DNA of 64,000 bases from contig CAMAVR010000008.1 of NCBI GenBank assembly GCA_945861885.1, positions 22,994-86,993 on the forward strand. The letters are read 5' to 3'. Position 1 is the first letter of the stretch. Each line of letters starts with the position of its first letter. This document shows, piece after piece, positions 19,304 to 28,939 of the stretch. The stretch is from Nannocystis exedens (GTDB lineage Bacteria > Myxococcota_A > Polyangia > Polyangiales > Polyangiaceae). The notes under the pieces are model-generated. The model was given only the letters and a program-made list of their open reading frames with translations, did no database searches and had not been told where the DNA came from. Position numbers and translations under genes: made by a program.

Positions 19304-20224
19304 CTACTTGACTGGATTTTCAGCTTCGCGACGCTTGAGCGCCCGACGTGCAGACGCGATCGACACCAGGCCTACCCCGCACGCGCTGGCTACGCACAAC
19401 CAACGCAGGGCTCCTGGCGGCGACCCGTTCGGCGAGTGCCGCGCGGCCGCGAGGACGTCTTCGCCGTAGCGCCTTGCGAGCTGCTGATCGGTCGACACCG
19501 ACAGCTCCTGCATCGACAGATGGAACTCGGCATCGCTCGGCGGCTGTCGAAACGTAAAAACATAAAATGCCAAATCCCAACGTTCATCGTCGCTCAGTGC
19601 ATCATAAAAACTCGGCATTGCGGTCGAGAAAATCCCTGAGTTTATAAAGTTGAACGCGCGGTAGGGCGACAAGTGATTCATCAGGTCCGAATCGTGGAAA
19701 CTCGCGGGGCGAGGCTCTAGCGACTCTGCGAACGGCGTATCGCCCGTGCCATTTTCGCCATGGCACGATGCGCACCGCGATTGAAACAGTTGTGCAGCGC
19801 GCGCGAAATTGACCGGCGCGGCCGGCGCGGTTGGTAGAGACAAGAGCGCCGCGATTTCTCCCGCTAAACGCTTGCAGTCGGCGCTCACGCCATCCGGATC
19901 CGAGAGCGCCATGACACGCTCGCGTATCGATTCGATCGTCCGGATAAACGCCTCGCCTCGGCGCTCTGCGCGGACGAGACGCACCGCTTCTTGCGCAAGC
20001 CGCTTCTGCTCGACAATTTCGAAAGCAGCCCCCTCTTCAATCGCTTCGGGGTACTCTTCTTCGAGATAAAGAAGGATGCTCACGAGCTGCTGCAAAGGGC
20101 TGAGCGGCGATGCGTCGGCGCGAGTTGCAAAGAGAGCTGCGAAAATAAGGCAGACCGTCAGTCGAACAAATAGACGTGCGGCGCGGGCGTCTGCACACGC
20201 GAACCGACCCGAAGCGCGCTTCAT
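19304..20224 (-). CDS. Membrane-anchored cytochrome c with FTR1-type N-terminal domain
   Basis: The 306-aa protein begins with a signal peptide (about residues 12-35). It then has a helical region starting SPLQQLVSILLYLEEEYPEA, typical of the periplasmic domain that precedes FTR1 iron permeases. A class I cytochrome c domain follows, with heme site CASCHGENGTGD near residue 150 and a candidate Met ligand in TAMPSFYD. A single hydrophobic segment near the C-terminus (LRWLCVASACGVGLVSIA) is followed by basic residues. The FTR1 permease itself is missing. I chose the ATG at 20224, because the upstream extension to 20722 only reads through a DNA palindrome and the next gene. A role in electron transfer or iron uptake is inferred. 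Confidence 0.78.
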   Translation of the reverse strand: MKRASGRFACADARAARLFVRLTVCLIFAALFATRADASPLSPLQQLVSILLYLEEEYPEAIEEGAAFEIVEQKRLAQEAVRLVRAERRGEAFIRTIESIRERVMALSDPDGVSADCKRLAGEIAALLSLPTAPAAPVNFARAAQLFQSRCASCHGENGTGDTPFAESLEPRPASFHDSDLMNHLSPYRAFNFINSGIFSTAMPSFYDALSDDERWDLAFYVFTFRQPPSDAEFHLSMQELSVSTDQQLARRYGEDVLAAARHSPNGSPPGALRWLCVASACGVGLVSIASARRALKRREAENPVK

Positions 20225-20267
20225 CGGATCAAGTTGGCATGCCAGAGCCCGCGCCCGCAATGGCCGA

Positions 20268-20387
20268 TCTAAAATTCCGCCCCGTAAACGTGCCCGTGCC
20301 CGTAAACGTGCCCGGCATTTGAAATGGTTGAGCGCTCGGACGAGAAAAAGCCGGGCACGTTTACGGGCACGGGACAGAATTTTGAGA
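20268..20387. repeat. Long palindromic repeat, family A copy 1
   Basis: Left arm 20270-20315 contains two units of CCCGTAAACGTG ending CCCGG. A ~35-base loop ending GAGAAAAAG follows, then a right arm (20351-20386) with CCGGGCACGTTTACGGGCAC and GAATTTT. It lies between the stop of the repeat lipoprotein gene and the start of the cytochrome c gene. It can form a very stable hairpin in either strand. Confidence 0.9.
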
Positions 20388-20405
20388 GCACGTCCCAGTC
20401 GATGA

Positions 20406-21011
20406 CTATCTCGGCCGGCTAGGTCGACGCGAACCGCGCCCTGGAGCCCTGCCTGGTGCTCCGACGATTCCACCGCGAGATACATCGCAGCCGGCATCGA
20501 CATCTGCTGCTGGATCTCCAACCGGCGCTCCCTGCCCCGGATCGCCACTCGGCGCGCCTTGCGTTGGGTCGCCAGTCTGCGCCCCTTGCGTCGGATCGCC
20601 AACCGGCGCGCCTTGCGTCGGGTCGCCGCTCTGCGCGCCTTGCCATGGGTCGCCGACCGGCGCCACGATGCCGCCACCTCGCGTCGCCGATAGAATCGGG
20701 CCAAGCCCTGCCAAGAACGCACCGAGATCGAATGTCGGCGAATTAAGTATTGCTGGGTCGGACAGCCCTAGCGCGCCGAGAACTGATGGATCGCCGGTGA
20801 TTTCGATGTTCCCGACATCGACTCGGCGATTTGTGTCGACCGACCTTCTTGCACCGTTCGCTGCTGACACGGTGCGCAGATCGCTCTTTTCGAACGCGGT
20901 CTGCTCCGCTTCATCCTCGGCCACCCCTCCACAGGCGGCCAGGAAAACCGCCGCAGCTGTCGTGATGACGAATGCGGAACCAATTGCTCGTTCGCGGTGG
21001 GCCTGTTTCAT
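20406..21011 (-). CDS. Lipoprotein with tandem nonapeptide repeats
   Basis: The start at 21011 has a strong AGGAGG ribosome site, and the signal peptide ends in FLAACG, a clear lipobox. The mature ~180 residues are polar. The C-terminal third holds about five consecutive nine-residue repeats (GDPWQGAQS, GDPTQGAPV, GDPTQGAQT, GDPTQGAPS, GDPGQGAPV), then a single Cys and a basic, Gly/Pro-rich end. No enzyme fold is recognised. The repeats may form an extended stalk or bind cations, but this is speculation. It lies between two copies of palindromic repeat family A, so transcription is likely bounded on both sides. Confidence 0.7.
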   Translation of the reverse strand: MKQAHRERAIGSAFVITTAAAVFLAACGGVAEDEAEQTAFEKSDLRTVSAANGARRSVDTNRRVDVGNIEITGDPSVLGALGLSDPAILNSPTFDLGAFLAGLGPILSATRGGGIVAPVGDPWQGAQSGDPTQGAPVGDPTQGAQTGDPTQGAPSGDPGQGAPVGDPAADVDAGCDVSRGGIVGAPGRAPGRGSRRPSRPR

Positions 21012-21175
21012 GGGAGACCTCCTATGTGAAGATGCCGACCGCTCCCCAGCGTTGGGAGGAGTGCGGCCGACTTTTACTGTGGTCCCAAAATAAGAAAAAG
21101 ACACGTCGCCTAACTGGATGACGGTGCGGCGGCTCTTGTGGGTGCGAGTGGCTGCCCTGAAACGGGCTGTTAGCG

Positions 21176-21329
21176 CGTGATCTCATATTCAGTCCGTGCC
21201 CGTAAACGTGCCCGTAAACGTGCCCGTAAACGTGCCCGGCTTTTTCTGCTCTGCTCCCAGAAAAGAAGAAACCGGGCACGTTTACGGGCACGGGCACGTT
21301 TACGGACCGAATATGAGATCAGGCCCCTA
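21176..21329. repeat. Long palindromic repeat, family A copy 2
   Basis: Left arm starts GATCTCATATTC at 21179 and carries three units of GTGCCCGTAAAC ending CCCGG at 21239. The loop holds GCTCCCAGAAAAGAAGAAA. The right arm (21272-21320) mirrors it, ending GAATATGAGATC. It occupies about half of the 315-base gap between the repeat lipoprotein and the phosphoesterase and touches the phosphoesterase stop codon. Copy 3 at 32372 is nearly its exact reverse complement. Outside it, the gap (21012-21175) shows only the AGGAGG site of the downstream gene. Confidence 0.92.
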
Positions 21330-22397
21330 ATGACAATTCGTCGACCCTGAATCTCGGAACGCCCCTTCCGACGGAACGAACTCCCAATCATAACTCTCGG
21401 CGTGCAGCGTAAACTTGATGATCCCGTGTGTGTCGGCGTTGAGCGCTTCGCTGTTGGCGATCGGCTTATCGACCGCTCGAAAGTCCGCGCCGCCGGTCCC
21501 GACAACAAATTGGCGAACTCCGCGCTCGAGATCGAGCGTTCCATCGGCGCGGAGCGGCGCGAATCGTTCGTAGTCGTGATCGTGCCCCGTCACGACAACG
21601 TCGGCGCCTGCCTTGTAGAGCTCGTGAAAAATCGACTGCATCGCCCTATCGTTGCCGTGAGCGCCAGAGCTGAAACGCGGGTGGTGCCAATATGCCATCG
21701 TGCATTTCGTCGAATGCGCCGCGAGGTCGGCCGCGAGCCAAACCCCCTGCGGCGAAGTCGCACCGCAACCGCCGATGCTGCCGCAGTTGCTGTTAATCGC
21801 GACAATGTGCCACGCCCCAACTTCGTAGCTGTAGTACCCCTTCGTCGGATCGCCCGCGAGCTTACCAAAGTAGTCGAAATAGCCCTTCGCTCCGCGCGTG
21901 ATGTATTCGTGGTTGCCGGGGACCGGCTTCATTCGCGCTTTGTAGCGCCCCCACGTCGGCTCAAAACAGCTGCGATATTCGTCGCTCGACCCTACGTAGT
22001 ATGCGTTGTCACCGGCGAGAAAAATCGTCCCTTCAAATCGACCAAGAAGGTCGGCGGTTTTGGCTGTGCTCGGGCTATTGCACAGCGCAATGTCTCCCGC
22101 GCCGACGATGACCGGGTCGGTCTCGCTAACCGGGCGGACGGTCCCCGACCCGCCAGGCGGCTCGGCCGGCGGGTTGGCTGGAGGATTGCCAGGCAGGTTG
22201 ACAGGGGGGTTGACCGGAGGGTCGACCGGAGGATTGCCAGGCACGTTGCCAGGGGGATTGGCCGGCGGCTCATCGCCTGAGGCGAGCCCACGGCGCGGAG
22301 ATGCCGACTCGCCCCCAGAACAGCTGGCGACCGCAAGCACACACACACCCGCGAGCAAATGACCAACAACCGACGGAAGCGTTGAACTCTTCGCCAT
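21327..22397 (-). CDS. Metallophosphoesterase lipoprotein with Pro-rich stalk
   Basis: The start at 22397 is preceded by a G-rich ribosome site. The signal ends in LAVASC. Residues ~35-80 are a ladder of PPxNPP/PGNPP units, presumably a rigid spacer. The catalytic domain follows with dinuclear-metal motifs of the calcineurin/purple acid phosphatase type: GDIALC, GDNAYY near 129, GNHEY near 160, an HH in YWHHPRF, and GHDHDYERFAP near 270. It should hydrolyse phosphomonoesters or phosphodiesters on the cell surface or in the periplasm; the substrate is unknown. An in-frame ATG at 22430 lies upstream of the ribosome site and was not chosen. It is divergent from carB. Confidence 0.88.
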   Translation of the reverse strand: MAKSSTLPSVVGHLLAGVCVLAVASCSGGESASPRRGLASGDEPPANPPGNVPGNPPVDPPVNPPVNLPGNPPANPPAEPPGGSGTVRPVSETDPVIVGAGDIALCNSPSTAKTADLLGRFEGTIFLAGDNAYYVGSSDEYRSCFEPTWGRYKARMKPVPGNHEYITRGAKGYFDYFGKLAGDPTKGYYSYEVGAWHIVAINSNCGSIGGCGATSPQGVWLAADLAAHSTKCTMAYWHHPRFSSGAHGNDRAMQSIFHELYKAGADVVVTGHDHDYERFAPLRADGTLDLERGVRQFVVGTGGADFRAVDKPIANSEALNADTHGIIKFTLHAESYDWEFVPSEGAFRDSGSTNCH

Positions 22398-22625
22398 AGA
22401 CCCCCCCCTACTTTTTGGTGTTCGGAACAACGGGCGCGGACGTTAGGCGCAAGTCGGCACAGCGCAACTTCGCAATTTCCGACGTGCCGGCCGTGAGACT
22501 CAAAACAAAAAATTGCTTCACAATCCATACGCTCCTTACGTAATGAACCGCATAGAAGTGGCTTTTTTATGGCGAGAGGGTGGCTTTTTCGCGACTGTAA
22601 ATCTTCAATCTGCTGATCGGCTTTT

Positions 22626-22654
22626 TTCGACAGACTCCTGACAGCTGCTATGGC
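22626..22654 (+). promoter_or_regulatory. Possible promoter for carB
   Basis: TTCGAC (22626-22631) and TATGGC (22649-22654) are separated by 17 bases, ending 11 bases before the ATG of carB. The match to a sigma-70 promoter is weak. No PyrR-type or attenuator leader is visible in the 268-base region between the divergent genes. Confidence 0.22.
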
Positions 22655-22665
22655 ATGCGATTGAA

Positions 22666-25600
22666 ATGCCGAGACGAACCGACCTAAAACGCATTCTGCT
22701 TGTCGGAGCCGGTCCGATTGTGATCGGCCAGGGGTGTGAGTTCGACTATTCGGGGACTCAAGGAGCCAAAGCGCTCCGCGAAGAGGGGTACGAGGTCATC
22801 CTCGTCAACTCAAACCCGGCGACGATCATGACCGATCCCGAGCTCGCGATCCGGACGTACATCGAACCGCTCGAATGGCGCCACATTGCCGCGATCATCG
22901 AGCGCGAGCGCCCCGATGCGATTTTGCCGACACTCGGCGGACAGACAGCGCTGAATCTCGCGCTACGCCTCGGTGAAGAGGGGGTCCTCGAGCGATTCGG
23001 CGTCGAGATGCTCGGAGCCAAACCGGAGTCGATTCGGAAGGCGGAGGATCGCGCGCTCTTCAAAGAGGCGATGGAGCGCATCGGCCTCCAGTGCCCACGC
23101 GCGGCGGCGGTGCACTCAATCGAAGAGGCGTGGGTCGCCGTCAAATCGACCGGGTTCCCAGCTATTTTGCGCCCCTCTTTCACACTCGGCGGCACCGGCG
23201 GGGGGATTGCTTATGGCCCCGACGAGTTCGAAACCAAAGTCGCGTGGGCGCTTCTACAGTCGCCAACGCACGAAGTGTTGATCGAAGAGAGCGTGCTCGG
23301 ATGGAAAGAGTACGAGCTCGAAGTGATGCGCGATCGCGCCGACAATTTTATCGTCGTCTGCTCCATTGAGAACATCGACCCGATGGGGGTGCATACGGGC
23401 GACTCGGTCACCGTAGCCCCAGCAATGACGCTGACCGACCGCGAATATCAGCGCCTGCGCGACGCGGCTCGCGCCGTGATGAGCGAGATCGGTGTGGAGA
23501 CGGGCGGCGCCAATGTGCAGTTTGCTGTCTCGCCGACCGACGGCCGCGTTTATGTCATCGAGATGAACCCGCGCGTCTCGCGTTCAAGCGCGCTCGCGTC
23601 GAAAGCGACCGGCTATCCGATCGCAAAAATCGCGGCAAAACTGGCGATCGGCTACACGCTCGACGAACTGACAAACGACATCACGCGAACAAGTGCGGCG
23701 TTCGAGCCGGTCACCGACTACGTCGTGGTGAAGTGGCCGCGATTTGCGTTTGAAAAGTTTCCTGGGGCGGAGACCACCCTCGGGACGCAAATGAAGAGCG
23801 TCGGCGAGGCGATGAGCATCGGCCGCACGTTCGCCGATGCGCTCCAAAAGGCGGCGCGTTCGCTGGAGACGGGGCGCGATGGGCTCGTCTCACTGATCGG
23901 TCGTGTCGACTACCGCGAACTTGCGGCTCCGAAAAAAACGCGCGATCTCGCGATGGACGCTCCGGTGAGTCAACCGCCCAGTTCGCGGCCCCCCGCAAGC
24001 TCTGACGAGCTTCTCGAAGCGGTTTTGCGCGTCGTGGCGATGCCAACAGCCGACCGACTTTTTCACATCGCAGACGCGATGCGCCTCGGCGTGAGCGACA
24101 GCGAGCTCGCGGCGCTGACCGCGGTTGATCCGTGGTATCTGGCGCAATTTCGGCGGATTGTTGACGGAGAGTCGCTGATCGCGCGCGGCGATATCACAGC
24201 GCAAACGATGCGTCACTTGAAGCGTATCGGTTTTAGCGACTCGCAGATCGGCGCGCTCGGCGGCAGCTGCGGCGATGACGTGCGCGCTCTTCGCGAGAGC
24301 TTCGGTATCAAACCGGTGTTCGCTCGAGTCGATACGTGCGCTGCCGAATTTGTCGCGCATACGCCGTATCTCTACTCATGCTACGAGTCGGAAACCGAGT
24401 CGGATGTCTCGAGCGCCAAACCAAAAGTCGTGATTCTCGGCGGCGGCCCAAACCGCATTGGTCAGGGGATCGAGTTTGACTACTGCTGCGTGCACGCCGT
24501 ACAGGCGCTTCGCGAGCTCGGTTTCGAGACCGTGATGGTGAACTGCAATCCGGAGACAGTGTCGACCGACTACGACACCGCCGATCGCCTGTATTTCGAG
24601 CCGCTCTCGCTCGAAAACGTGATGGCGATTCTCGACGAAGAAAAGCCTATCGGTGTGATGGTGCAATTCGGCGGGCAGACGCCGCTCAAGCTGGCCGTGC
24701 CGCTCGAAAAGCGCGGGGTGAAGCTCCTTGGCACAAGCGCCGACGCGATCGATCGCGCGGAAGATCGCGGTCGCTTCGACGATCTGCTCTCGAAGCTCGC
24801 GCTCAAGAGGCCGCGAAGCGGCATCGCGCACACGATCGACGAGGCAAAAGAGATCGCGAAGAAAATAGGCTTTCCGGTGCTCGTGCGGCCAAGCTATGTG
24901 CTCGGCGGTCGGGCGATGATGATCGCCTACTCCGAGAGCGAGTTTGAGGCTTACGTGCACGAAGCGGTCGCCGTCGCGCGCGACGCGGGGACAACAGCCA
25001 TTCTCGTCGACGAATTTTTGAAAGACGCGATCGAAGTCGATGTCGATTGCGTATCGGACGGTCGCCGGTGCGTCATCGGCGGCGTGATGCAGCACATCGA
25101 AGAAGCGGGCGTTCATTCGGGCGATTCGTCGTGCGTATTGCCGCCGCATTCGCTTAGCCCCGAGATTGTTCTGTCGATCGAAGAGCAGTCGCGCATGCTC
25201 GCTCTGGAGCTCGGCGTTGTCGGACTGATGAACGTTCAGTTCGCCGTCAAAGGGGGCGAAGTGTACGTGCTCGAAGTGAACCCGCGCGCAAGTCGATCGG
25301 TGCCGTTCGTGTCAAAAGCGACGGCGAGGCCGATCGCGAAAATCGCGGCGCAGCTGATGATCGGCAAGACGCTCGATGAGCTCGGTATCGAAGATGTGCC
25401 GATGCCGGCGCACGTGGCTGTCAAAGAGAGCGTCTTTCCGTTTTCAAAGTTTCCTGGGGTCGATACGATTTTGGGGCCCGAAATGCGTTCAACCGGCGAA
25501 GTGATGGGGATCGCTGATACATTCGCGCGCGCATTTTCCAAAGCGCTCGCCGCCACTGGGATCGATCTGGTAAAAGGGGCCGCACCCGGCGGTCGAAAGC

Positions 25601-25995
25601 CGACCGCATTCGTCAGCGTGCGTGACGAAGACAAACCGGTCGCCTGCAATATCGCGCGGCGCCTACGGGCGCTCGGCTACGATATTTTGGCCACACGGGG
25701 GACGGCAGCGGCGCTCTCGCGCGCGCGAATTCCGAGCGAAGTGATTAACAAAGTGAACGAGGGTGGGCCGCACGTCGTCGATGCAATTCGATCGGGACGC
25801 GTTGCGCTTGTCGTGAACACGACCACCGGCGCGAGCGAAGTGCGAGACAGCTATTCGGTGCGGCGGCAAACGGTACTATCAAACGTGCCATATTTTACGA
25901 CAACCGCCGCGGCGCTAGCAGCCTGCGACGCCCTAGAAGTTTCGCGCAACGACACAACACCGCAAGTCCGCTCAATGCAAGAGTGGAATGCGTAA
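22666..25995 (+). CDS. carB: Carbamoyl-phosphate synthase large subunit
   Basis: This enzyme makes carbamoyl phosphate from bicarbonate, ammonia from CarA and two ATP, for pyrimidine and arginine synthesis. The 1109-aa protein shows the duplicated layout: N-terminal half with [19 protein letters not shown] and an ATP-grasp domain ([15 protein letters not shown]), a helical oligomerisation region around 440-570, then the second half with [20 protein letters not shown] and its ATP-grasp ([15 protein letters not shown]). The C-terminal allosteric MGS-like domain ends it ([18 protein letters not shown]). It is slightly longer than the E. coli protein. carA is not in the window. A hairpin and repeat region follow the stop. 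Confidence 0.98.
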   Translation: MPRRTDLKRILLVGAGPIVIGQGCEFDYSGTQGAKALREEGYEVILVNSNPATIMTDPELAIRTYIEPLEWRHIAAIIERERPDAILPTLGGQTALNLALRLGEEGVLERFGVEMLGAKPESIRKAEDRALFKEAMERIGLQCPRAAAVHSIEEAWVAVKSTGFPAILRPSFTLGGTGGGIAYGPDEFETKVAWALLQSPTHEVLIEESVLGWKEYELEVMRDRADNFIVVCSIENIDPMGVHTGDSVTVAPAMTLTDREYQRLRDAARAVMSEIGVETGGANVQFAVSPTDGRVYVIEMNPRVSRSSALASKATGYPIAKIAAKLAIGYTLDELTNDITRTSAAFEPVTDYVVVKWPRFAFEKFPGAETTLGTQMKSVGEAMSIGRTFADALQKAARSLETGRDGLVSLIGRVDYRELAAPKKTRDLAMDAPVSQPPSSRPPASSDELLEAVLRVVAMPTADRLFHIADAMRLGVSDSELAALTAVDPWYLAQFRRIVDGESLIARGDITAQTMRHLKRIGFSDSQIGALGGSCGDDVRALRESFGIKPVFARVDTCAAEFVAHTPYLYSCYESETESDVSSAKPKVVILGGGPNRIGQGIEFDYCCVHAVQALRELGFETVMVNCNPETVSTDYDTADRLYFEPLSLENVMAILDEEKPIGVMVQFGGQTPLKLAVPLEKRGVKLLGTSADAIDRAEDRGRFDDLLSKLALKRPRSGIAHTIDEAKEIAKKIGFPVLVRPSYVLGGRAMMIAYSESEFEAYVHEAVAVARDAGTTAILVDEFLKDAIEVDVDCVSDGRRCVIGGVMQHIEEAGVHSGDSSCVLPPHSLSPEIVLSIEEQSRMLALELGVVGLMNVQFAVKGGEVYVLEVNPRASRSVPFVSKATARPIAKIAAQLMIGKTLDELGIEDVPMPAHVAVKESVFPFSKFPGVDTILGPEMRSTGEVMGIADTFARAFSKALAATGIDLVKGAAPGGRKPTAFVSVRDEDKPVACNIARRLRALGYDILATRGTAAALSRARIPSEVINKVNEGGPHVVDAIRSGRVALVVNTTTGASEVRDSYSVRRQTVLSNVPYFTTTAAALAACDALEVSRNDTTPQVRSMQEWNA

Positions 25996-25998
25996 GGA

Positions 25999-26187
25999 GT
26001 CCTTCTCCCGTGGGGAGAAGGAAAGCGCGACGCAGTCGCGCGAGGTTGAGGGCTCCGGCGATCAACCGAGAAGCGATCGTACGGAACCGCTCACCCCCCC
26101 TCACCCTCGCGTGACTTCGTCACACTTTCCCCTCACCCTCGCGTGACTTCGTCACGCTTTCCCTCTCCCGCTTCGCGGGAGAGGTGA
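25999..26187. repeat. Inverted pair of GC-rich repeats, family B copy 1
   Basis: The gap between carB and the FliJ-like gene (251 bases) is filled by this. A left unit (26000-26055: hairpin CCTTCTCCCGTGGGGAGAAGG, then AAAGCGCGACGCAGTCGCGCGAGG) is followed by ~44 bases of spacer. A right part holds two tandem copies of CCTCACCCTCGCGTGACTTC and closes with CTCTCCCGCTTCGCGGGAGAGG. The right part is the inverted form of the left. The first hairpin, 5 bases after the carB stop, may serve as its terminator. Confidence 0.85.
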
Positions 26188-26246
26188 GTCAAGTTCTTGG
26201 GTGGGGGGGCTTGATTTCTTGCGCCGGCGAATGGCATTCGTCGACG

Positions 26247-26780
26247 ATGCCTGCCGCCCCGACCCGGTACCCGCTTAGGTCACTGCTAACGCTTCGCGAA
26301 TGTGACTATCGGAGTAGCATCGTAGCGCTTCGCGAGGCGCTGGCGGCGCGTTCGTCGGCTGAAGCGTTGTGCGTGGAGGCAAGCGCGTTACGAGAAGCGT
26401 CGCTGCTCCGTGCCCAGAGGGCCCGAGAACACGAGGCGCTTCTTGCGCTTAGCGGTGGCCTCACGGCCCGGGACTTGCAGCAGGCCACTTATGGGGCGAT
26501 CGGCGAAACACTCGCGAACGAGAAGCATCTTGGCGTAGTGTCGGAGGCGCGTAAGATGCTCGAACTGCGTATCGCCGAGACGGACGAGGGGGCTGCGAAT
26601 ATTGCGTCAGCTCGCGCGCAGCTGCGTGCCGTCGAGAATCATCGCGCGGCATTTGCAGGGCGAGTTGAGAGCGCGCGAGAGAGGCGCGACGAAGACGAAG
26701 CGGGCGACAGATCCGCGTTTGGAACGCAAGTCGAGCGTATCGCCGCTAGGCGCGACCCAAATTACGCGAGGCGCGCATGA
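26247..26780 (+). CDS. FliJ/YscO-like coiled-coil protein (tentative)
   Basis: The 177-aa protein is almost wholly helical and coiled-coil, rich in Ala, Glu and Arg, without Pro or Cys-rich parts. It starts PAAPTRYPLRSLLTLRECDY, which resembles the opening of FliJ and YscO, the stalk proteins of flagellar and type III export ATPases. It ends with a charged RERRDEDEAGDRSAF segment, also typical of that group. Its stop overlaps the start of the lytic transglycosylase as ATGA, so the two are coupled. No other type III or flagellar genes are in the window, which weakens the assignment. The start at 26247 follows the repeat region; an extension to 26184 would be coded by the repeat. Confidence 0.55.
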   Translation: MPAAPTRYPLRSLLTLRECDYRSSIVALREALAARSSAEALCVEASALREASLLRAQRAREHEALLALSGGLTARDLQQATYGAIGETLANEKHLGVVSEARKMLELRIAETDEGAANIASARAQLRAVENHRAAFAGRVESARERRDEDEAGDRSAFGTQVERIAARRDPNYARRA

Positions 26781-28939
26781 AGAGGCGCCGGCGCGCTTCA
26801 AAAAAACCGATGACGTCCAAAAACATCGCTTCCTTTGCCGTAAAATCGCTTGTCATTTGCCTTGGCGCGCTCGCTTCCGATTGCTTTGTCGCGCGCGGAC
26901 CGCAAACGCCTGCGGTCGAGGCGGCCGATCGCTTTCGTCTCGACCCTGCCGATGTCGATGTCGGCTTTCGCTCGGCGATTGATGACGTTCAATTTGCCGT
27001 CGCGCGCGAAAAGCTCGCAAGCGGCGATTTCATCGGCGCCGCCACCGAGATCGCGAGCATCGAGCAATCGAACCCGCTCGCAGACCGCTGCGCGCTTGCG
27101 TACATCGAAGCGCGCCTCTATTCGCTTGGCAATTCGCCCGACGCGCCCGGCGCATGGGACCGCGCGGCATCATGGCCGCTCGGAAATCGAGTTTTGCCAC
27201 CGGTAGCGCTCGCGCGGTCGGTTGGCATCAAGCCATCGACGAACCAATCGCCGCCATCCGTGACGATCTGTCCGCTTGGCGATTTTGCCCTTCTTCGCTC
27301 CGCGCAGGCCTATCTTAAAGCCGATCAGCCGATGGAAGCGCTCGTTCGCCTTCGCTCGATTCCGGTGACGTTCGCGCTTTACGATGATGTTCGCGCCGCA
27401 ATCGCAGAAGTTCATTTGCACCCGACCGCGCCGCGCACAATCCATCCGGCGCCGCCACCATCGCACACGCATCGTACTCCGCGCCCAATCGATCACCATC
27501 CGCATTCATGCCGCGACGCGATTGTGCAAGCGCAGGCACATCCAAAGCCGCGCGCAGTCGCCGCCGACCTTTGGGAATTTGCGATTCTCCGCTGCACCGA
27601 ACCGGACGACTTGGCGATCGCGCTCTACAGCGGCGGCCGAGCGAGCTTTGGCGCGCACCGGCTCGACGAAGCCGAAGCGCGATTTTCGGCGCTCGAGCGG
27701 CGTTTCCCCCAGCACCGGCTCGCCGACGATTCGCGCATTTTTCGCTCCGAAATCGCGCTTGATCAAGGCGACTCGGAGCGGGCTACTACGCTCCTCCACG
27801 CGTCGCCCGACGATTATCCGCACGGTGACATGCGCATCGAAGCGTTCTTTCGCGTCGCCCTCATTCGGATGCGTTCAGACGACTGGGCCGCCGCAATCCC
27901 GCCGCTCAACCGGGCGGCGTCGCTTGAAGCGGCTGAACCACGATGGGCTTCGTTTGGGCGCATCGCCTACTTTCGCGCACGCGCCGAAGAGATGACGAAT
28001 GGCCCGCACGCCGCGGTCGAAATGTACCGCCAAGTGATCGCGAACTACCCGCTCACATTCGCGATGGTGCAGGCGTTTTCACGCCTCTCTGAGTACAGCG
28101 TAAGCGCCGCGCGGGCCGCCGTTGACGATGCCTCCGCGCGTGACGCGATCGAACTCGATATTGCCGCACCCGAAACCGCGTCGGCGCGAACTACCGCCCA
28201 TTTTGCGCTCGGCGCAAGCCTTCTGAGCGTCGGTGACATCGAAGCCGCGCGCAAAGAGTGGCTTCACGATCATATCATCGGCGAACACGCGCCACCGGAG
28301 CTTCAGTGGCGTGCGGCCCGTTTTTTAAGCGCTGCCGGCTCACCCGAACATGGACACGTATTTTCGCGTACCCGTTGGCTTCAGTTCGCTCAGCACTACC
28401 CTACCGGCAAGTGGCGCGAAGGGTGGCTCGCCGCATTTCCGCTCGCATTCCGTTCGAGCGTTGAGACAAGGGCAAGGGAGGCCGGCATTCCCAAATCGCT
28501 CGTATGGGCGATCATGCGCGAAGAGTCGGCGTACAACGCTGAGGCGCGCAGCGCGGCCGATGCGTTTGGGCTGATGCAGCTAATAGCAGCAGCGGCAAAA
28601 GATGCGGCTCGAGGCACGACGTTGAGCACCGACGCAGCGTCGCTCGTAACCGCCGACACCTCCATCGCGCTGGGCTCGCGGTTTTTGCGGTCCCTTCGAG
28701 ATCGCTTTCAGTCGAACCCTCAGCTTGCCGTGCCTGCTTATAACGCGGGGAGCGGGGCGGTCGACCGGTGGATCGCTGAGTTCGGCACCTCCCCCTTTGA
28801 CGTGTGGGTCGAGCTCATCCCATGGGAAGAGACGCGTCTGTACCTCAAGCGAGTACTCTCGAGCGAAGCGGCTTATTCGTTCTTGTATGCTCGTAACGAG
28901 ATGAATGATGTATTTCATGCGCCGCCCTTTGTCCGGTGA
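26777..28939 (+). CDS. Lytic murein transglycosylase (Slt70-like)
   Basis: The 720-aa exported protein has an N-terminal hydrophobic segment after a very basic start, then a long alpha-helical superhelix of tetratricopeptide-like pairs. The C-terminal goose-lysozyme-like SLT domain follows, with the catalytic Glu in MREESAYNAEA near residue 581, GLMQLI, and AYNAGSGAVDRWI. It cleaves glycan strands of peptidoglycan to 1,6-anhydromuropeptides. Residues ~214-248 are a His/Pro-rich insertion (PTAPRTIHPAPPPSHTH) that standard Slt lacks. The start overlaps the FliJ-like gene. Coupled transglycosylases often open the wall for secretion machines, which fits a FliJ/YscO partner. Its 3' end overlaps radC by 25 bases. 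Confidence 0.9.
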   Translation: MKRRRRASKKPMTSKNIASFAVKSLVICLGALASDCFVARGPQTPAVEAADRFRLDPADVDVGFRSAIDDVQFAVAREKLASGDFIGAATEIASIEQSNPLADRCALAYIEARLYSLGNSPDAPGAWDRAASWPLGNRVLPPVALARSVGIKPSTNQSPPSVTICPLGDFALLRSAQAYLKADQPMEALVRLRSIPVTFALYDDVRAAIAEVHLHPTAPRTIHPAPPPSHTHRTPRPIDHHPHSCRDAIVQAQAHPKPRAVAADLWEFAILRCTEPDDLAIALYSGGRASFGAHRLDEAEARFSALERRFPQHRLADDSRIFRSEIALDQGDSERATTLLHASPDDYPHGDMRIEAFFRVALIRMRSDDWAAAIPPLNRAASLEAAEPRWASFGRIAYFRARAEEMTNGPHAAVEMYRQVIANYPLTFAMVQAFSRLSEYSVSAARAAVDDASARDAIELDIAAPETASARTTAHFALGASLLSVGDIEAARKEWLHDHIIGEHAPPELQWRAARFLSAAGSPEHGHVFSRTRWLQFAQHYPTGKWREGWLAAFPLAFRSSVETRAREAGIPKSLVWAIMREESAYNAEARSAADAFGLMQLIAAAAKDAARGTTLSTDAASLVTADTSIALGSRFLRSLRDRFQSNPQLAVPAYNAGSGAVDRWIAEFGTSPFDVWVELIPWEETRLYLKRVLSSEAAYSFLYARNEMNDVFHAPPFVR

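Noticed and set aside
20225-20722. N-terminal extension of the cytochrome c gene with many Arg-rich repeats
   Set aside because: The extension is read through the palindromic repeat and the adjacent lipoprotein gene in another frame; a signal peptide begins at the ATG at 20224.
21022-21297. Small frames with repeated GHVYGHVYGH or PVNVPVNVPG
   Set aside because: They are translations of palindrome family A and appear only where the repeat lies; no ribosome site or other codon signal.
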